A stretch of 14,091 bases of DNA from Turicibacter sp. UBA7094 (lineage in GTDB: Bacteria > Bacillota_I > Bacilli_A > MOL361 > Turicibacteraceae): NCBI GenBank assembly GCA_002493395.1, contig DKYS01000110.1, positions 794 through 14,884 of the forward strand, given 5' to 3'. The notes below the pieces were generated by a model that ran no database searches, had not been told where the DNA came from, and saw only the letters and a list, made by a program, of their open reading frames with translations. This document shows, one piece after another, positions 1 to 6,535 of this stretch (position 1 is the first letter of the stretch; the number at the start of each line of letters is the position of its first letter). A program made the translations under genes and the position numbers.

Positions 1-85
1 GGGAAACCTTTTCTATTTTAGACATAAGGAGGTTCTTTTTTTCAAATACCTCGCTAAAAGCTTTAAGGAACCACCTGCATAGCAG
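1..85 (+). other. Possible 3' tail of a truncated reading frame entering from the left edge
   Basis: Frame 2 of the plus strand is open from the window edge to a TAG at 83-85, about 27 codons, ending KSFKEPPA, and the plus-strand terminator begins inside it. The piece is too short to identify. Its only support is the open frame and the terminator that follows. It may equally be non-coding 3' sequence of an upstream gene or element. Confidence 0.2.
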
Positions 86-96
86 GTGGTTTTCGT
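69..96 (+). terminator. Rho-independent terminator for a gene upstream of the window
   Basis: A 10-bp perfect stem (AACCACCTGC at 69-78 with its complement at 82-91) closes on a 3-nt loop and is followed by a T-rich tract. The transcript it ends must come from the left, outside the window. The strong short hairpin could also be the structured right end of an IS200/IS605-like element, but nothing else here supports that. Confidence 0.7.
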
Positions 97-102
97 TTAT
101 AT

Positions 103-127
103 AAAAAAAGAGCCACAAATGTGGCTC
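103..127 (-). terminator. Rho-independent terminator of rplM-rpsI
   Basis: On the minus strand GAGCCAC (127-121) pairs with GTGGCTC (116-110) around a 4-nt loop and is followed by seven T (109-103). It lies 13 bp beyond the rpsI stop codon and faces the plus-strand terminator at 69-96, so two transcripts converge here. Confidence 0.88.
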
Positions 128-140
128 CAAGTAATAAAAA

Positions 141-530
141 TTAACGTTTTGAGAACTGTGGTGCACGACGAGCAGCTTTAAGTCCGTATTTTTTACGTTC
201 TTTAGCACGTGAATCACGAGTTAATAAACCGATTGGTTTTAAAGTTCCACGGTATTCAGCATCAACTTGTAATAATGCACGTGAAATTCCTAAACGGATA
301 GCTCCAGCTTGTCCTGTTAAACCTCCACCGTTAACATTTACTAATACATCATATTGATTAGTTGTTTCAGTTAATGTTAATGGTTGCATGATATCTAAAC
401 GTGTTGCTGCAGAAGGAATATAATCTTCAAATTCGCGACCATTGATAATTACTTTTCCAGTTCCAGGTACTAAACGTACACGTGCAACTGAACTTTTACG
501 ACGACCAGTTCCTAAGTATTGTACTGTCAT
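141..530 (-). CDS. rpsI: 30S ribosomal protein S9 (uS9)
   Basis: This is 129-residue ribosomal protein S9 of the small subunit head, whose basic C-terminal tail reaches towards the P-site tRNA. Visible family marks are the N-terminal GTGRRKSSVARV block (residues 7-18), the NGGGLTGQAGAIRLGI region near residues 67-82, and the C-terminal ARRAPQFSKR tail ending in the usual KR. Length matches the family. The ATG at 530 follows GAGGGAGGTAA with good spacing. It lies 21 bp downstream of rplM, the standard L13-S9 operon, and a terminator follows directly. No odd features are seen. Regulation should come from the rplM promoter and leader. Confidence 0.98.
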   Translation of the reverse strand: MTVQYLGTGRRKSSVARVRLVPGTGKVIINGREFEDYIPSAATRLDIMQPLTLTETTNQYDVLVNVNGGGLTGQAGAIRLGISRALLQVDAEYRGTLKPIGLLTRDSRAKERKKYGLKAARRAPQFSKR

Positions 531-551
531 ATAGTGTTACCTCCCTCTTAA

Positions 552-989
552 TTATCCACGAAGTTCGTAAACTTCAGGTTTTTGTGCTGCATGTGGATGC
601 TCAGATCCAGCATAAACAAATAATTTTTTACCCATTGCACGTCCTAAACGTCCTTTTGGTAACATACCTTTTACAGATAATTCTAACATACGCTCAGGTG
701 TTTTTTCACGCATTTCTTTAGCTGTGCGTACTGTTAATCCACCTTGGTATCCTGAATGACGGTAGTATAATTTGTTTTCTAATTTATTTCCTGTTAAAGT
801 GATTTTATCAGCATTGATAATGATCACATAATCTCCACAGTCTACGTGTGGTGTAAATGTTGGTTTATGTTTTCCACGTAAAAGTGTTGCAACTTCTGTA
901 GATAAACGTCCTAAAGTTTTATCTGCAGCGTCAACAACATACCATTTACGATCTACTTCATGAGATTTTTGCATAAATGTTGTACGCAT
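552..989 (-). CDS. rplM: 50S ribosomal protein L13 (uL13)
   Basis: This is 145-residue ribosomal protein L13, an early-assembly protein of the large subunit. Recognisable blocks are WYVVDAADKTLGRLST (residues 16-31), the LLRGKHKPTFTPHVDCGDYV stretch (36-55), and MLPKGRLGRAMGKKLFVYAG (109-128). The ATG at 989 has AGGAGG upstream at about 7 nt. The first gene of the rplM-rpsI operon, it is preceded by a long structured leader and a clear vegetative promoter. In Firmicutes L13 commonly represses its own operon through such a leader; that is family knowledge and the leader here is a candidate for it. Confidence 0.98.
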   Translation of the reverse strand: MRTTFMQKSHEVDRKWYVVDAADKTLGRLSTEVATLLRGKHKPTFTPHVDCGDYVIIINADKITLTGNKLENKLYYRHSGYQGGLTVRTAKEMREKTPERMLELSVKGMLPKGRLGRAMGKKLFVYAGSEHPHAAQKPEVYELRG

Positions 990-1220
990 TGTCCTGCCTC
1001 CTACTTCTTTCGCTATAATTATTTTTCATATTGAAAATTCGCTGGGGCTCGAATTTTCTTGTGAAAATAAAGAAAATGTACCGTTAGCTATTTTACCCCA
1101 TAGGCCTAATTTTTTCAAGTAGTTTTAAAAATAATTATTCTTTTTTACGAGATTTTTATAAAATTTCACTCCTGTCGAAAAAAAACAATTATCTAACTAC
1201 CTTCACTCCCTTAATTCACC
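990..1220 (-). promoter_or_regulatory. Structured 5' leader of rplM, candidate L13 autoregulatory leader
   Basis: About 230 nt separate the predicted start site (near 1219) from rplM. The proximal part holds a 9-bp perfect hairpin (1058-1050 with 1041-1033, 8-nt loop AGCCCCAG). A second small hairpin lies just upstream (1103-1100 with 1091-1088, loop GGGGUAAA). The two loops can pair as UGGGGU with GCCCCA, which would give a kissing or pseudoknot fold close to the ribosome binding site. No intrinsic terminator is seen in the leader, so control of translation is more likely than attenuation. The position matches known Firmicute L13 leaders; a covariance-model match was not run. Confidence 0.6.
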
Positions 1221-1225
1221 TACTG

Positions 1226-1254
1226 ATTATACCATCATAATCCCAAGATATGAA
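1226..1254 (-). promoter_or_regulatory. Sigma-A promoter for rplM-rpsI
   Basis: On the minus strand a perfect TATAAT (1231-1226) is preceded by TGG, making an extended -10, and by TTCATA (1254-1249) at 17 bp. Transcription would start near 1219 and give a leader of roughly 230 nt before rplM. Confidence 0.7.
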
Positions 1255-1272
1255 TAATCAAATTTTGGTTCT

Positions 1273-1296
1273 AAAAAAAAGAGGTTTTCACCCCTT
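1273..1296 (-). terminator. Rho-independent terminator after bofA
   Basis: On the minus strand AAGGGG (1296-1291) pairs with CCTCTT (1284-1279), with one G-U pair and a 6-nt loop, running into a stretch of eight T (1280-1273). The stem is weak, but it sits only one base beyond the stop codon at the end of the bofA unit. Confidence 0.55.
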
Positions 1297-1297
1297 A

Positions 1298-1525
1298 CTA
1301 AATTAATACAATTTTTGTCAAAACGTATACCAAGATAAATCCAGGGATTCCAAGCGTTCCCGTTATAAACGATGTAATGTAATTGAGAGGAACAGATACA
1401 CTAAAGTAAACTCCGACAATGTTAAATAGATATAGTGCAAATACCCCAATAATAAATCGTTTGATTAACCAGCCTATAATTTTCATACGTTTGTTATAAA
1501 GCCTTTTGACCTTATAACATGTCAC
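1298..1525 (-). CDS. bofA: BofA-like inhibitor of pro-sigma-K processing
   Basis: This small membrane protein resembles BofA, which in Bacillus holds the SpoIVFB protease inactive in the mother-cell outer forespore membrane until pro-sigma-K should be cut. The conserved C-terminal block is visible: VPLNYITSFITGTLGIPG, compare B. subtilis VPINLVTTAISGILGIPG (recalled), followed by a hydrophobic tail. About 62 residues lie after the internal ATG at 1486. The frame extends to a GTG at 1525, but that codon overlaps the GGGAGG Shine-Dalgarno and cannot use it, so the true start is unsettled. Compared with the B. subtilis protein (87 residues) the first membrane segment is missing. Its place after dnaX-yaaK-recR matches the Bacillus order, with yaaL absent. 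It implies an endospore former. Confidence 0.82.
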   Translation of the reverse strand: MTCYKVKRLYNKRMKIIGWLIKRFIIGVFALYLFNIVGVYFSVSVPLNYITSFITGTLGIPGFILVYVLTKIVLI

Positions 1526-1542
1526 CTCCCTTCATATTAACC

Positions 1543-1570
1543 ATCTTATGCTTATTTAAAATATGATATA
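1543..1570 (-). promoter_or_regulatory. Possible sigma-E-type promoter for bofA
   Basis: On the minus strand CATAAGAT (1550-1543) resembles the sigma-E -10 pattern CATAnnnT. An ATATCA-like element lies about 13-14 bp upstream (1570-1564). The start site would fall close to 1536, just ahead of the GGGAGG. B. subtilis bofA is a mother-cell gene, which makes the match plausible, but the motif is short and AT-rich. Confidence 0.35.
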
Positions 1571-1652
1571 ACCCTTCTATCTTTTTTTCTCTCAGGTAAA
1601 TTATCTAATCTAAAAAATCACTTAATACAGACTATACTTCTTTAAAGCGCAT

Positions 1653-1690
1653 AAAAAAACGCCTTTAAAGAAAATTTAAAGGCGCTTTTT
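1653..1690 (-). terminator. Terminator of dnaX-yaaK-recR
   Basis: A perfect 10-bp stem (CGCCTTTAAA at 1684-1675 on the minus strand, with its complement 1669-1660) with a 5-nt loop is followed by seven T (1659-1653). It starts 6 bp after the recR stop. The plus-strand side also ends in five T, so it could work both ways. It separates recR from bofA transcriptionally. Confidence 0.9.
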
Positions 1691-2293
1691 CTAAAATAAT
1701 TCTCTTCGTCCTTCTAAAGCACGAATGAGTGTTACTTCATCTGCATATTCAATTGATCGACCCATTTCGAGACCACGTGCAATACGAGTAACTTTTACAT
1801 CAGTATTTTTCAATAATTTGGCGATGTACTGTGATGTTGCGTCACCTTCTAACGTGGCACTTAAGGCTAATATTAACTCTTTGACACTCTCATCTTTTAA
1901 ACGTTCTATTAACGCAGGAATCCCAATATCTTCTGGCCCCATCCCATCTAATGGCGATAATACTCCATTTAAAACATGGTACAGCCCTTTAAAACCGCGC
2001 ATTCTTTCAATTGCAATAACATCTTTTGGATCTTGCACAACTGCGATAACCGATCGATCACGATGAGCATCAGAACATATAGCACATGGATCTGTATCCG
2101 TAATGTGACCGCAAACAGAACATTTAAATAATTGACGCTTACTATCAATAAGAGCTTTAGCAAACGTCGTTGCGTCATCCTCTTTCATTGTACTAATCAC
2201 GTGAAAGGCGAGCCTTTCTGCCGTTTTATTTCCGATACCTGGTAATTTACTAAAACTTTCAATTAACTTTGTAATAGGTTGTGGATATTGCAT
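1691..2293 (-). CDS. recR: Recombination mediator protein RecR
   Basis: This is 200-residue RecR, which acts with RecO (and RecF) to load RecA onto SSB-covered single-stranded DNA during gap repair. Domains run in the normal order. A helix-hairpin-helix carries LPGIGNKTAERLAFH (residues 17-31), and a zinc finger has Cys58, Cys61, Cys70 and Cys73. The Toprim region starts near VVQDPKDVIAIE (85-96), and the C-terminal LEYADEVTL-like segment (IEYADEVTL) precedes EGRREL. The ATG at 2293 follows AAGGAG at a good distance. It lies 9 bp after yaaK, in the dnaX-yaaK-recR operon found across Firmicutes, and a strong terminator follows. Confidence 0.98.
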   Translation of the reverse strand: MQYPQPITKLIESFSKLPGIGNKTAERLAFHVISTMKEDDATTFAKALIDSKRQLFKCSVCGHITDTDPCAICSDAHRDRSVIAVVQDPKDVIAIERMRGFKGLYHVLNGVLSPLDGMGPEDIGIPALIERLKDESVKELILALSATLEGDATSQYIAKLLKNTDVKVTRIARGLEMGRSIEYADEVTLIRALEGRRELF

Positions 2294-2302
2294 GATTTCT
2301 CC

Positions 2303-2608
2303 TTAGAATAATCCTGGAATATTCATTCCTTTTGTAAATTGTCCCATTGTTGATTCTGTCTTTTCATCGACTTGACGTAATGCATCATTTAAGGCTAATA
2401 AAATAACGTCCTCTAACATTTCCACATCTTCAGGATCAACAACAGATGGATTAATATTAATTTTATTAATTTGTTTTGTTCCCGTTGCCTCAACGGTTAC
2501 CATTCCACCCGCTGCACTTCCTGTAAAAACTGATTGCTCAATTTCTTGTTGAGCTTTCATCATATCACGTTGCATTTTTTGAATTTTTTTCATCATCATT
2601 GGGTTCAT
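2303..2608 (-). CDS. yaaK: YbaB/EbfC-family nucleoid-associated protein
   Basis: This is a small DNA-binding protein of the YbaB/EbfC family, a homodimer that coats DNA and is nearly always encoded between dnaX and recR. I chose the ATG at 2608 (101 residues, MNPMMMKKIQ) over a GTG three codons upstream, because the GTG lies only 2 nt from AGGAG. Family features are the methionine-rich N-terminal helix KKIQKMQRDMMKAQQEIE, the central FTGSAAGGMVTVEATG strand region, the NPSVVDPEDVEMLEDVILLALNDA helix boundary and the MGQFTKGMNIPGLF tail. The dnaX stop codon lies 14 bp upstream and is part of its ribosome binding site, which suggests coupled translation. Confidence 0.95.
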   Translation of the reverse strand: MNPMMMKKIQKMQRDMMKAQQEIEQSVFTGSAAGGMVTVEATGTKQINKININPSVVDPEDVEMLEDVILLALNDALRQVDEKTESTMGQFTKGMNIPGLF

Positions 2609-2622
2609 ACTCTTCACTTCTC

Positions 2623-4428
2623 CTATTCATCAATTATATTAACTAAATCAGCTCCAAACATCTGAATCATGTTATCTACTAAGCCGTCATTTTTAGTTTG
2701 TTCTTCATGATTATAATTTATCACATTTTTAAGGTCCTGACTATATTGTTTTAACCTTGGTGTTACACCAGTTCTTTTCTGTTCAATATAACTTTGACGT
2801 TGCTCTAACCAGAAGGCTTCTGGCATGACACTAAATGAATAAGGTTTTCCAAAAAGATAGGCCACAATTTGCTCCGCTACCTTTTTATTATCTTCTCGTA
2901 GCAATCTCTTACACCCTGGCTCATGTTTATACGTTAAAATAAACCCTTCCTCAGAGGCGGCAACCACATGACCATCCTTTAAAAGTGCAATAACATCCCT
3001 ATGTTCAGGCATAAGTAGTGGATTAAGTTGGACCCACTTTTGCAATACATGATCTCTTGCCTCTTTCGTTGCCTTAGATAAAACTTGTTCAATCGTCAAC
3101 ATCGTTAATGGCACATGCTCAGGTAAAATAATCGGATCTGGTTCTTTCGGAAGATGGATTTCAATGGGCTGTGATTGATTAAACAGATCCATCTTAAATT
3201 GGGATTCATTTTTATTAATACGCAGCTCCTTGTGTCTGCCACCCTCGCTGGACCCCATATTTTTAACCATTTCTTTTAAAGCAGTAATCTCAGTTTTTAA
3301 TGCTTCAATTTGAACCTGATACTCATTAGGGGTAGGTGTGCAAGATTTAGGTTCTTCCTCCACTAGTCCTAATAATCCGATTTCAAGAATTAATTCAGGA
3401 TGATTGGAATATTTCAATTCCGATTGAATTTTATTTAATTTAAATAAATAGTCTACGATATATTGTGGGTTGCTATTCGTTGCTAATTGTGTAAACATCT
3501 CGTTATTAACTAAGAGATCTGAAACATTCTTTTGTGACTTTTGATAGACAAGGATATCACGATAAACCATAATAATACCGTCAATAATACGTCCTGCTTC
3601 TTTTCCACTTTCAATCATGTCCTTAATTAGATCGATCACACGTGAAAAATCATGTTCATGAATCGCATGAATTGTCTCTAGTAATTGTTGATTAGAAATA
3701 GTTCCACTAAGCGCGTGAACATCCTCTAATAGAATCTTTGTATCCGAATAAGAGATAACTTGATCTAATAAACTGAGGGCGTCGCGCATCCCCCCCTCAG
3801 ATAATTGTGCAATTAATTTAACAGCATCATCTTCATAATCTAATCCTTGCTGTTTAATAATTTCAATGAGATGCTCAGTAATTTCTTGAATGGAGATTTG
3901 TTTAAAGTCAAATCGTTGACAACGTGAAATAATCGTCGGTGGAATCTTATGGGGCTCCGTTGTTGCTAAAATAAAAATAACATGTTTAGGAGGCTCCTCT
4001 AACGTTTTAAGCAGGGCATTAAAGGCCCCTGTGGATAACATGTGGACTTCATCAATAATATATACTTTATATCGCCCTGTTGTCGGAGCATATTTCACCT
4101 TATCTCTAATTTCACGAATTTCATCAACCCCGTTATTACTCGCCGCATCAATCTCAAAAACATCTGCATTTGAGCCATTTGTAATGGTCTGACAGTTCGA
4201 ACATTCATTACACGGTTCATCCGTGGGAAAGTTGATACAGTTTACCGCTTTAGCAATGACTTTAGCAATCGACGTCTTCCCTGTTCCTCGCGGTCCACAG
4301 AACAAATAGGCATGCGATAATCGGTTATGTTTTAAAGCATTTTGAATCGTTCTAACAATATGCTTCTGCCCCACAACGTCGCTAAACTTTTGTGGGCGAT
4401 AAGCACGGTATAGGGCATGATATGACAT
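2623..4428 (-). CDS. dnaX: DNA polymerase III subunit gamma/tau
   Basis: This is the 601-residue clamp-loader ATPase subunit that loads the beta clamp and links polymerases in the replisome. The AAA+ N-terminus is intact: YRAYRPQKFSDVVGQ opening (8-22), Walker A GPRGTGKT (45-52), zinc-binding Cys64, Cys73, Cys76 and Cys79, Walker B IIDEVHML (124-131), and the SRC motif with the arginine finger (168-170). The C-terminal part (after about 370) is less conserved tau sequence. The ATG at 4428 has TTAGGAG about 8 nt upstream. I did not pick out an obvious A-rich frameshift site of the E. coli type, so a single full-length product is likely. The stop codon overlaps the Shine-Dalgarno of yaaK. Confidence 0.98.
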   Translation of the reverse strand: MSYHALYRAYRPQKFSDVVGQKHIVRTIQNALKHNRLSHAYLFCGPRGTGKTSIAKVIAKAVNCINFPTDEPCNECSNCQTITNGSNADVFEIDAASNNGVDEIREIRDKVKYAPTTGRYKVYIIDEVHMLSTGAFNALLKTLEEPPKHVIFILATTEPHKIPPTIISRCQRFDFKQISIQEITEHLIEIIKQQGLDYEDDAVKLIAQLSEGGMRDALSLLDQVISYSDTKILLEDVHALSGTISNQQLLETIHAIHEHDFSRVIDLIKDMIESGKEAGRIIDGIIMVYRDILVYQKSQKNVSDLLVNNEMFTQLATNSNPQYIVDYLFKLNKIQSELKYSNHPELILEIGLLGLVEEEPKSCTPTPNEYQVQIEALKTEITALKEMVKNMGSSEGGRHKELRINKNESQFKMDLFNQSQPIEIHLPKEPDPIILPEHVPLTMLTIEQVLSKATKEARDHVLQKWVQLNPLLMPEHRDVIALLKDGHVVAASEEGFILTYKHEPGCKRLLREDNKKVAEQIVAYLFGKPYSFSVMPEAFWLEQRQSYIEQKRTGVTPRLKQYSQDLKNVINYNHEEQTKNDGLVDNMIQMFGADLVNIIDE

Positions 4429-4438
4429 AAAAAGACTC

Positions 4439-4792
4439 CTAACTCTCTAGTTTAAAAATATTTTTGATTATATCATACATTATTAACAATGTCTGAACAG
4501 TTGTTGCACTTTTCTTAAAATAAAGATGAGATTTATTGACTAACTCTCCATCATTTAAAATAGAAGCTAGCATTTTTTTATAAACGTTGTATATCCCCTC
4601 CTTTTAAAACATCGCCTAATCTTATACCATTTATCCAAATAAAAATAATCCAGATTTCTAACCACCCAAATAACATTCCGATAATTTCTGTCCACAATAT
4701 AGGTTGGATGATATAATTCCTATTGAAAGATTACCTATTCTTAAAGAAAAAAATCGAGAGACCACATCTTTTTCTAAAAGCTTTACAATCAT
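4439..4792 (-). pseudogene. Possible decayed small membrane-protein gene
   Basis: Three overlapping short minus-strand frames tile this stretch. One runs from ATG 4792 to TAG 4658 (44 codons, MIVKLLEKDVVSRFF start). One is open from 4730 to 4578 and contains a Trp-rich hydrophobic segment (GWLEIWIIFIWING) followed by RLGDVLKGGDIQRL. One runs from ATG 4573 to TAG 4439 (44 codons). None has a well-spaced ribosome binding site; an AAAGGAGGGG lies near 4602-4594, too far from the last ATG. The tiling could be one gene broken by two frameshifts, or chance frames in AT-rich DNA. I do not recognise the protein. The dnaX promoter lies inside the last frame. Confidence 0.25.
4467..4475 (-). promoter_or_regulatory. 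Extended -10 promoter for dnaX-yaaK-recR
   Basis: TGATATAAT on the minus strand (4475-4467) is a full extended -10 element. No convincing -35 is present at 16-18 bp, which is common with extended -10 promoters. The start would be near 4460, giving a leader of about 30 nt before the dnaX ATG. Confidence 0.6.
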
Positions 4793-5087
4793 AAAATTTA
4801 AATTAAAACCCTTTTCGATGACAAAAGGTTGATAGAAAAATCAACATAAAAAGATACAGACTTGGGGGCCCTATAGATTTTTTATATTAGTTTAGGTAAA
4901 TGGGAACTGATTTTTAGTTCAGAAAAAGGTGCTTGCATTTTTTTCGCTAAAAGCGTAATTTTTAAAAATGTGGATAGCATAGAACGAATAAATCGCTAAG
5001 AACGTTCCTCGATAGATGAACTATAATCGATGATTACATAGTTAAAGGCAGCCCGTTTTAATCGGACTGCCTTTTTAGTTAGACAAT
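4793..5087. other. Gene-poor stretch upstream of dnaX, after phoU
   Basis: No credible coding frame is visible on either strand. The stretch holds several small inverted repeats: 4806-4830 (AACC/GGTT with a TTTT/AAAA core), 4828-4845 (GTTGAT/ATCAAC), and a GAACT/AGTTC hairpin near 4905-4921. It ends in the strong hairpin at 5044-5074. The hairpins could be remnants of terminators of a lost gene. I see no recognisable RNA family. Confidence 0.4.
5044..5076. terminator. Hairpin terminator after phoU, probably bidirectional
   Basis: A 12-bp stem (AAAGGCAGCCCG at 5044-5055 with 5063-5074, one G-U type position) has a 7-nt loop. It lies 12 bp beyond the phoU stop and closes the pst operon. The T-run is longer on the plus strand (five T at 5072-5076) than on the minus strand (three), so it may also stop transcription coming from the gene-poor side. 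Confidence 0.75.
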
Positions 5088-5753
5088 TTATTTAAGATGA
5101 TAGCGATGCCCCTTAAGTGCATACAGCACTTCCTCTGCAATATTCGTAACATGGTCCCCCGCACGTTCAATGTATTTATTAATCAAAATTGCATAAGCTG
5201 TTCCGAAAATTTTTCCATCTACAACTTGAATGTGTGTAATTAATGAGGCCATCAAGTCATTATAAACCTCATCTACTTTCTTATCTAAATCTGCTGCCTC
5301 TTTAACCTTTGCCTTATTTTCTTCTTTTAAACCTTCGATGACTAATGTTAACATTTTAATCACCAACTCAATCATATAAACGAGTTTATCCACATTTTTT
5401 TCATAGTGCTCTAATGATTCTTTTTGTTTAATCAAAATAATATATTCAGCTAGATTTTTTGTATAGTCAGCGATTCTTTCATATTCCGTTGCCAGACGCA
5501 TAATCATTAGAATTTTCCTTAAATCGCTTGCCACAGGTTGTTGACGAATAATCACAATAGTTGCTTCTTCAACAATTTCCTCTGATAAATCATCAATCTT
5601 TTGATCCTGTTTAAGAATAGTTAACGCAATTTCTAAATCTAAGGTCCTTAAGGCTAATAATATTTGTTCATAAGATTGAATCGTTAACCGTGATAGTTGC
5701 TCAACTTCTGTTAATAATAGCTCATAATCCGTCTCAAGTCTTGTCTTTTTCAT
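5088..5753 (-). CDS. phoU: Phosphate signalling protein PhoU
   Basis: This 221-residue cytoplasmic PhoU links the PstSCAB transporter to the PhoR kinase and keeps the Pho response off when phosphate is plentiful. Two three-helix bundles are visible, each with the family metal-binding pattern: YERIADYTKNLAEYI (91-105, E92/D96) and IERAGDHVTNIAEEV (195-209, E196/D200). RQQPVASDLRKI (70-81) is the conserved turn of the first bundle. The ATG at 5753 follows GGGGGAG at about 7 nt. It lies 15 bp after pstB and is the last gene of the operon. Length and motifs are ordinary. Confidence 0.96.
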   Translation of the reverse strand: MKKTRLETDYELLLTEVEQLSRLTIQSYEQILLALRTLDLEIALTILKQDQKIDDLSEEIVEEATIVIIRQQPVASDLRKILMIMRLATEYERIADYTKNLAEYIILIKQKESLEHYEKNVDKLVYMIELVIKMLTLVIEGLKEENKAKVKEAADLDKKVDEVYNDLMASLITHIQVVDGKIFGTAYAILINKYIERAGDHVTNIAEEVLYALKGHRYHLK

Positions 5754-5768
5754 TCCAAACTCCCCCTA

Positions 5769-6521
5769 TTATCCAAAACGTCCCGTAATGTAATCCTCTG
5801 TTCGTTTATCCTGTGGATTAGTGAAAACTTTATTCGTATCGTCAAATTCAATAAGTTCTCCCATAAGGAAAAATGCTGTCTTATCCGAAATGCGTGCCGC
5901 CTGTTGCATCGAGTGGGTCACAATAACAATAGTATACTTCTTCTTGAGTTGCTCCATTAACTCTTCAACCTTTTTCGTCGCAATCGGGTCAAGTGCCGAT
6001 GTTGGTTCATCCATTAAAATGACTTCTGGCTCCATCGCAATTGCTCGGGCGATACATAAACGTTGTTGTTGTCCACCTGACAACCCCATTGCTGATTTAT
6101 TCAACCTATCTTTAACCTCGTCCCACAAAGCGGCTCCACGAAGAGAATCCTCGACGATTTGATTAAGTCGTTGTTTATCCTTAACCCCCTGACATCGTGG
6201 CCCATAGGCGATATTGTCATAAATACTCATCGGAAAAGGATTTGGTTTTTGAAAAACCATCCCAACACGCGTTCTTAATTTCATTACATCAATATCTGAA
6301 TAAATATTTTCTCCATCTAACTGAATATTACCTGTAATTTTTGCTGTATCGACGAGGTCATTCATTCGATTTAACGTTCGTAAAAAAGTCGATTTCCCAC
6401 AACCTGACGGACCAATAAGAGCCGTTACTTGGTTTGATGGAATTTCGATATTAATTTGGTGTAAGGCTTGAAAGTTGCCGTAAAATAAATTTAAATCAGA
6501 CACACTGAATTTAGGTTTCAT
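5769..6521 (-). CDS. pstB: Phosphate ABC transporter ATP-binding protein PstB
   Basis: PstB is the ATPase that drives phosphate import through PstA/PstC at the inner face of the membrane. I chose the ATG at 6521 (250 residues, MKPKFSVSDLNL), served by GGAG 4 nt upstream, over the GTG four codons earlier, which lies too close to its AGGAG. Counting from the ATG, Walker A GPSGCGKST is at 37-45, the Q-loop FQKPNPF near 90-96, the signature LSGGQQQR at 147-154, Walker B VILMDEP at 167-173 and the switch His in VTHSMQQA. The LNRMNDL stretch after Walker A is typical of PstB. It is separated from the pstA stop by about 14 bp. Confidence 0.97.
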   Translation of the reverse strand: MKPKFSVSDLNLFYGNFQALHQINIEIPSNQVTALIGPSGCGKSTFLRTLNRMNDLVDTAKITGNIQLDGENIYSDIDVMKLRTRVGMVFQKPNPFPMSIYDNIAYGPRCQGVKDKQRLNQIVEDSLRGAALWDEVKDRLNKSAMGLSGGQQQRLCIARAIAMEPEVILMDEPTSALDPIATKKVEELMEQLKKKYTIVIVTHSMQQAARISDKTAFFLMGELIEFDDTNKVFTNPQDKRTEDYITGRFG

Positions 6522-6535
6522 CTTTCTCCACACTC

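Noticed and set aside
1..100. Right end of an IS200/IS605-type element
   Set aside because: The hairpin and the short open tail would fit, but no transposase, target site or second end is inside the window, so only a terminator is supported.
482..721. Open frame of 79 codons on the plus strand
   Set aside because: It lies opposite rpsI and rplM, which are certain genes, and has no ribosome binding site or family likeness.
1725..2066. Open frame of 113 codons on the plus strand
   Set aside because: It is antisense to recR and follows its codon pattern in mirror; no recognisable protein.
1969..2178. Second minus-strand frame inside recR
   Set aside because: It overlaps the well-conserved zinc finger and Toprim coding region in another frame, with no start signal.
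2623..4428. Programmed frameshift producing a short gamma form of DnaX
   Set aside because: I did not find a clear slippery A-run with a following stem-loop on reading the gene, and the Bacillus relatives make only the long form.
5821..6162. Open frame of 113 codons on the plus strand
   Set aside because: It is antisense to pstB, and its translation mirrors the ABC motifs; no start site.
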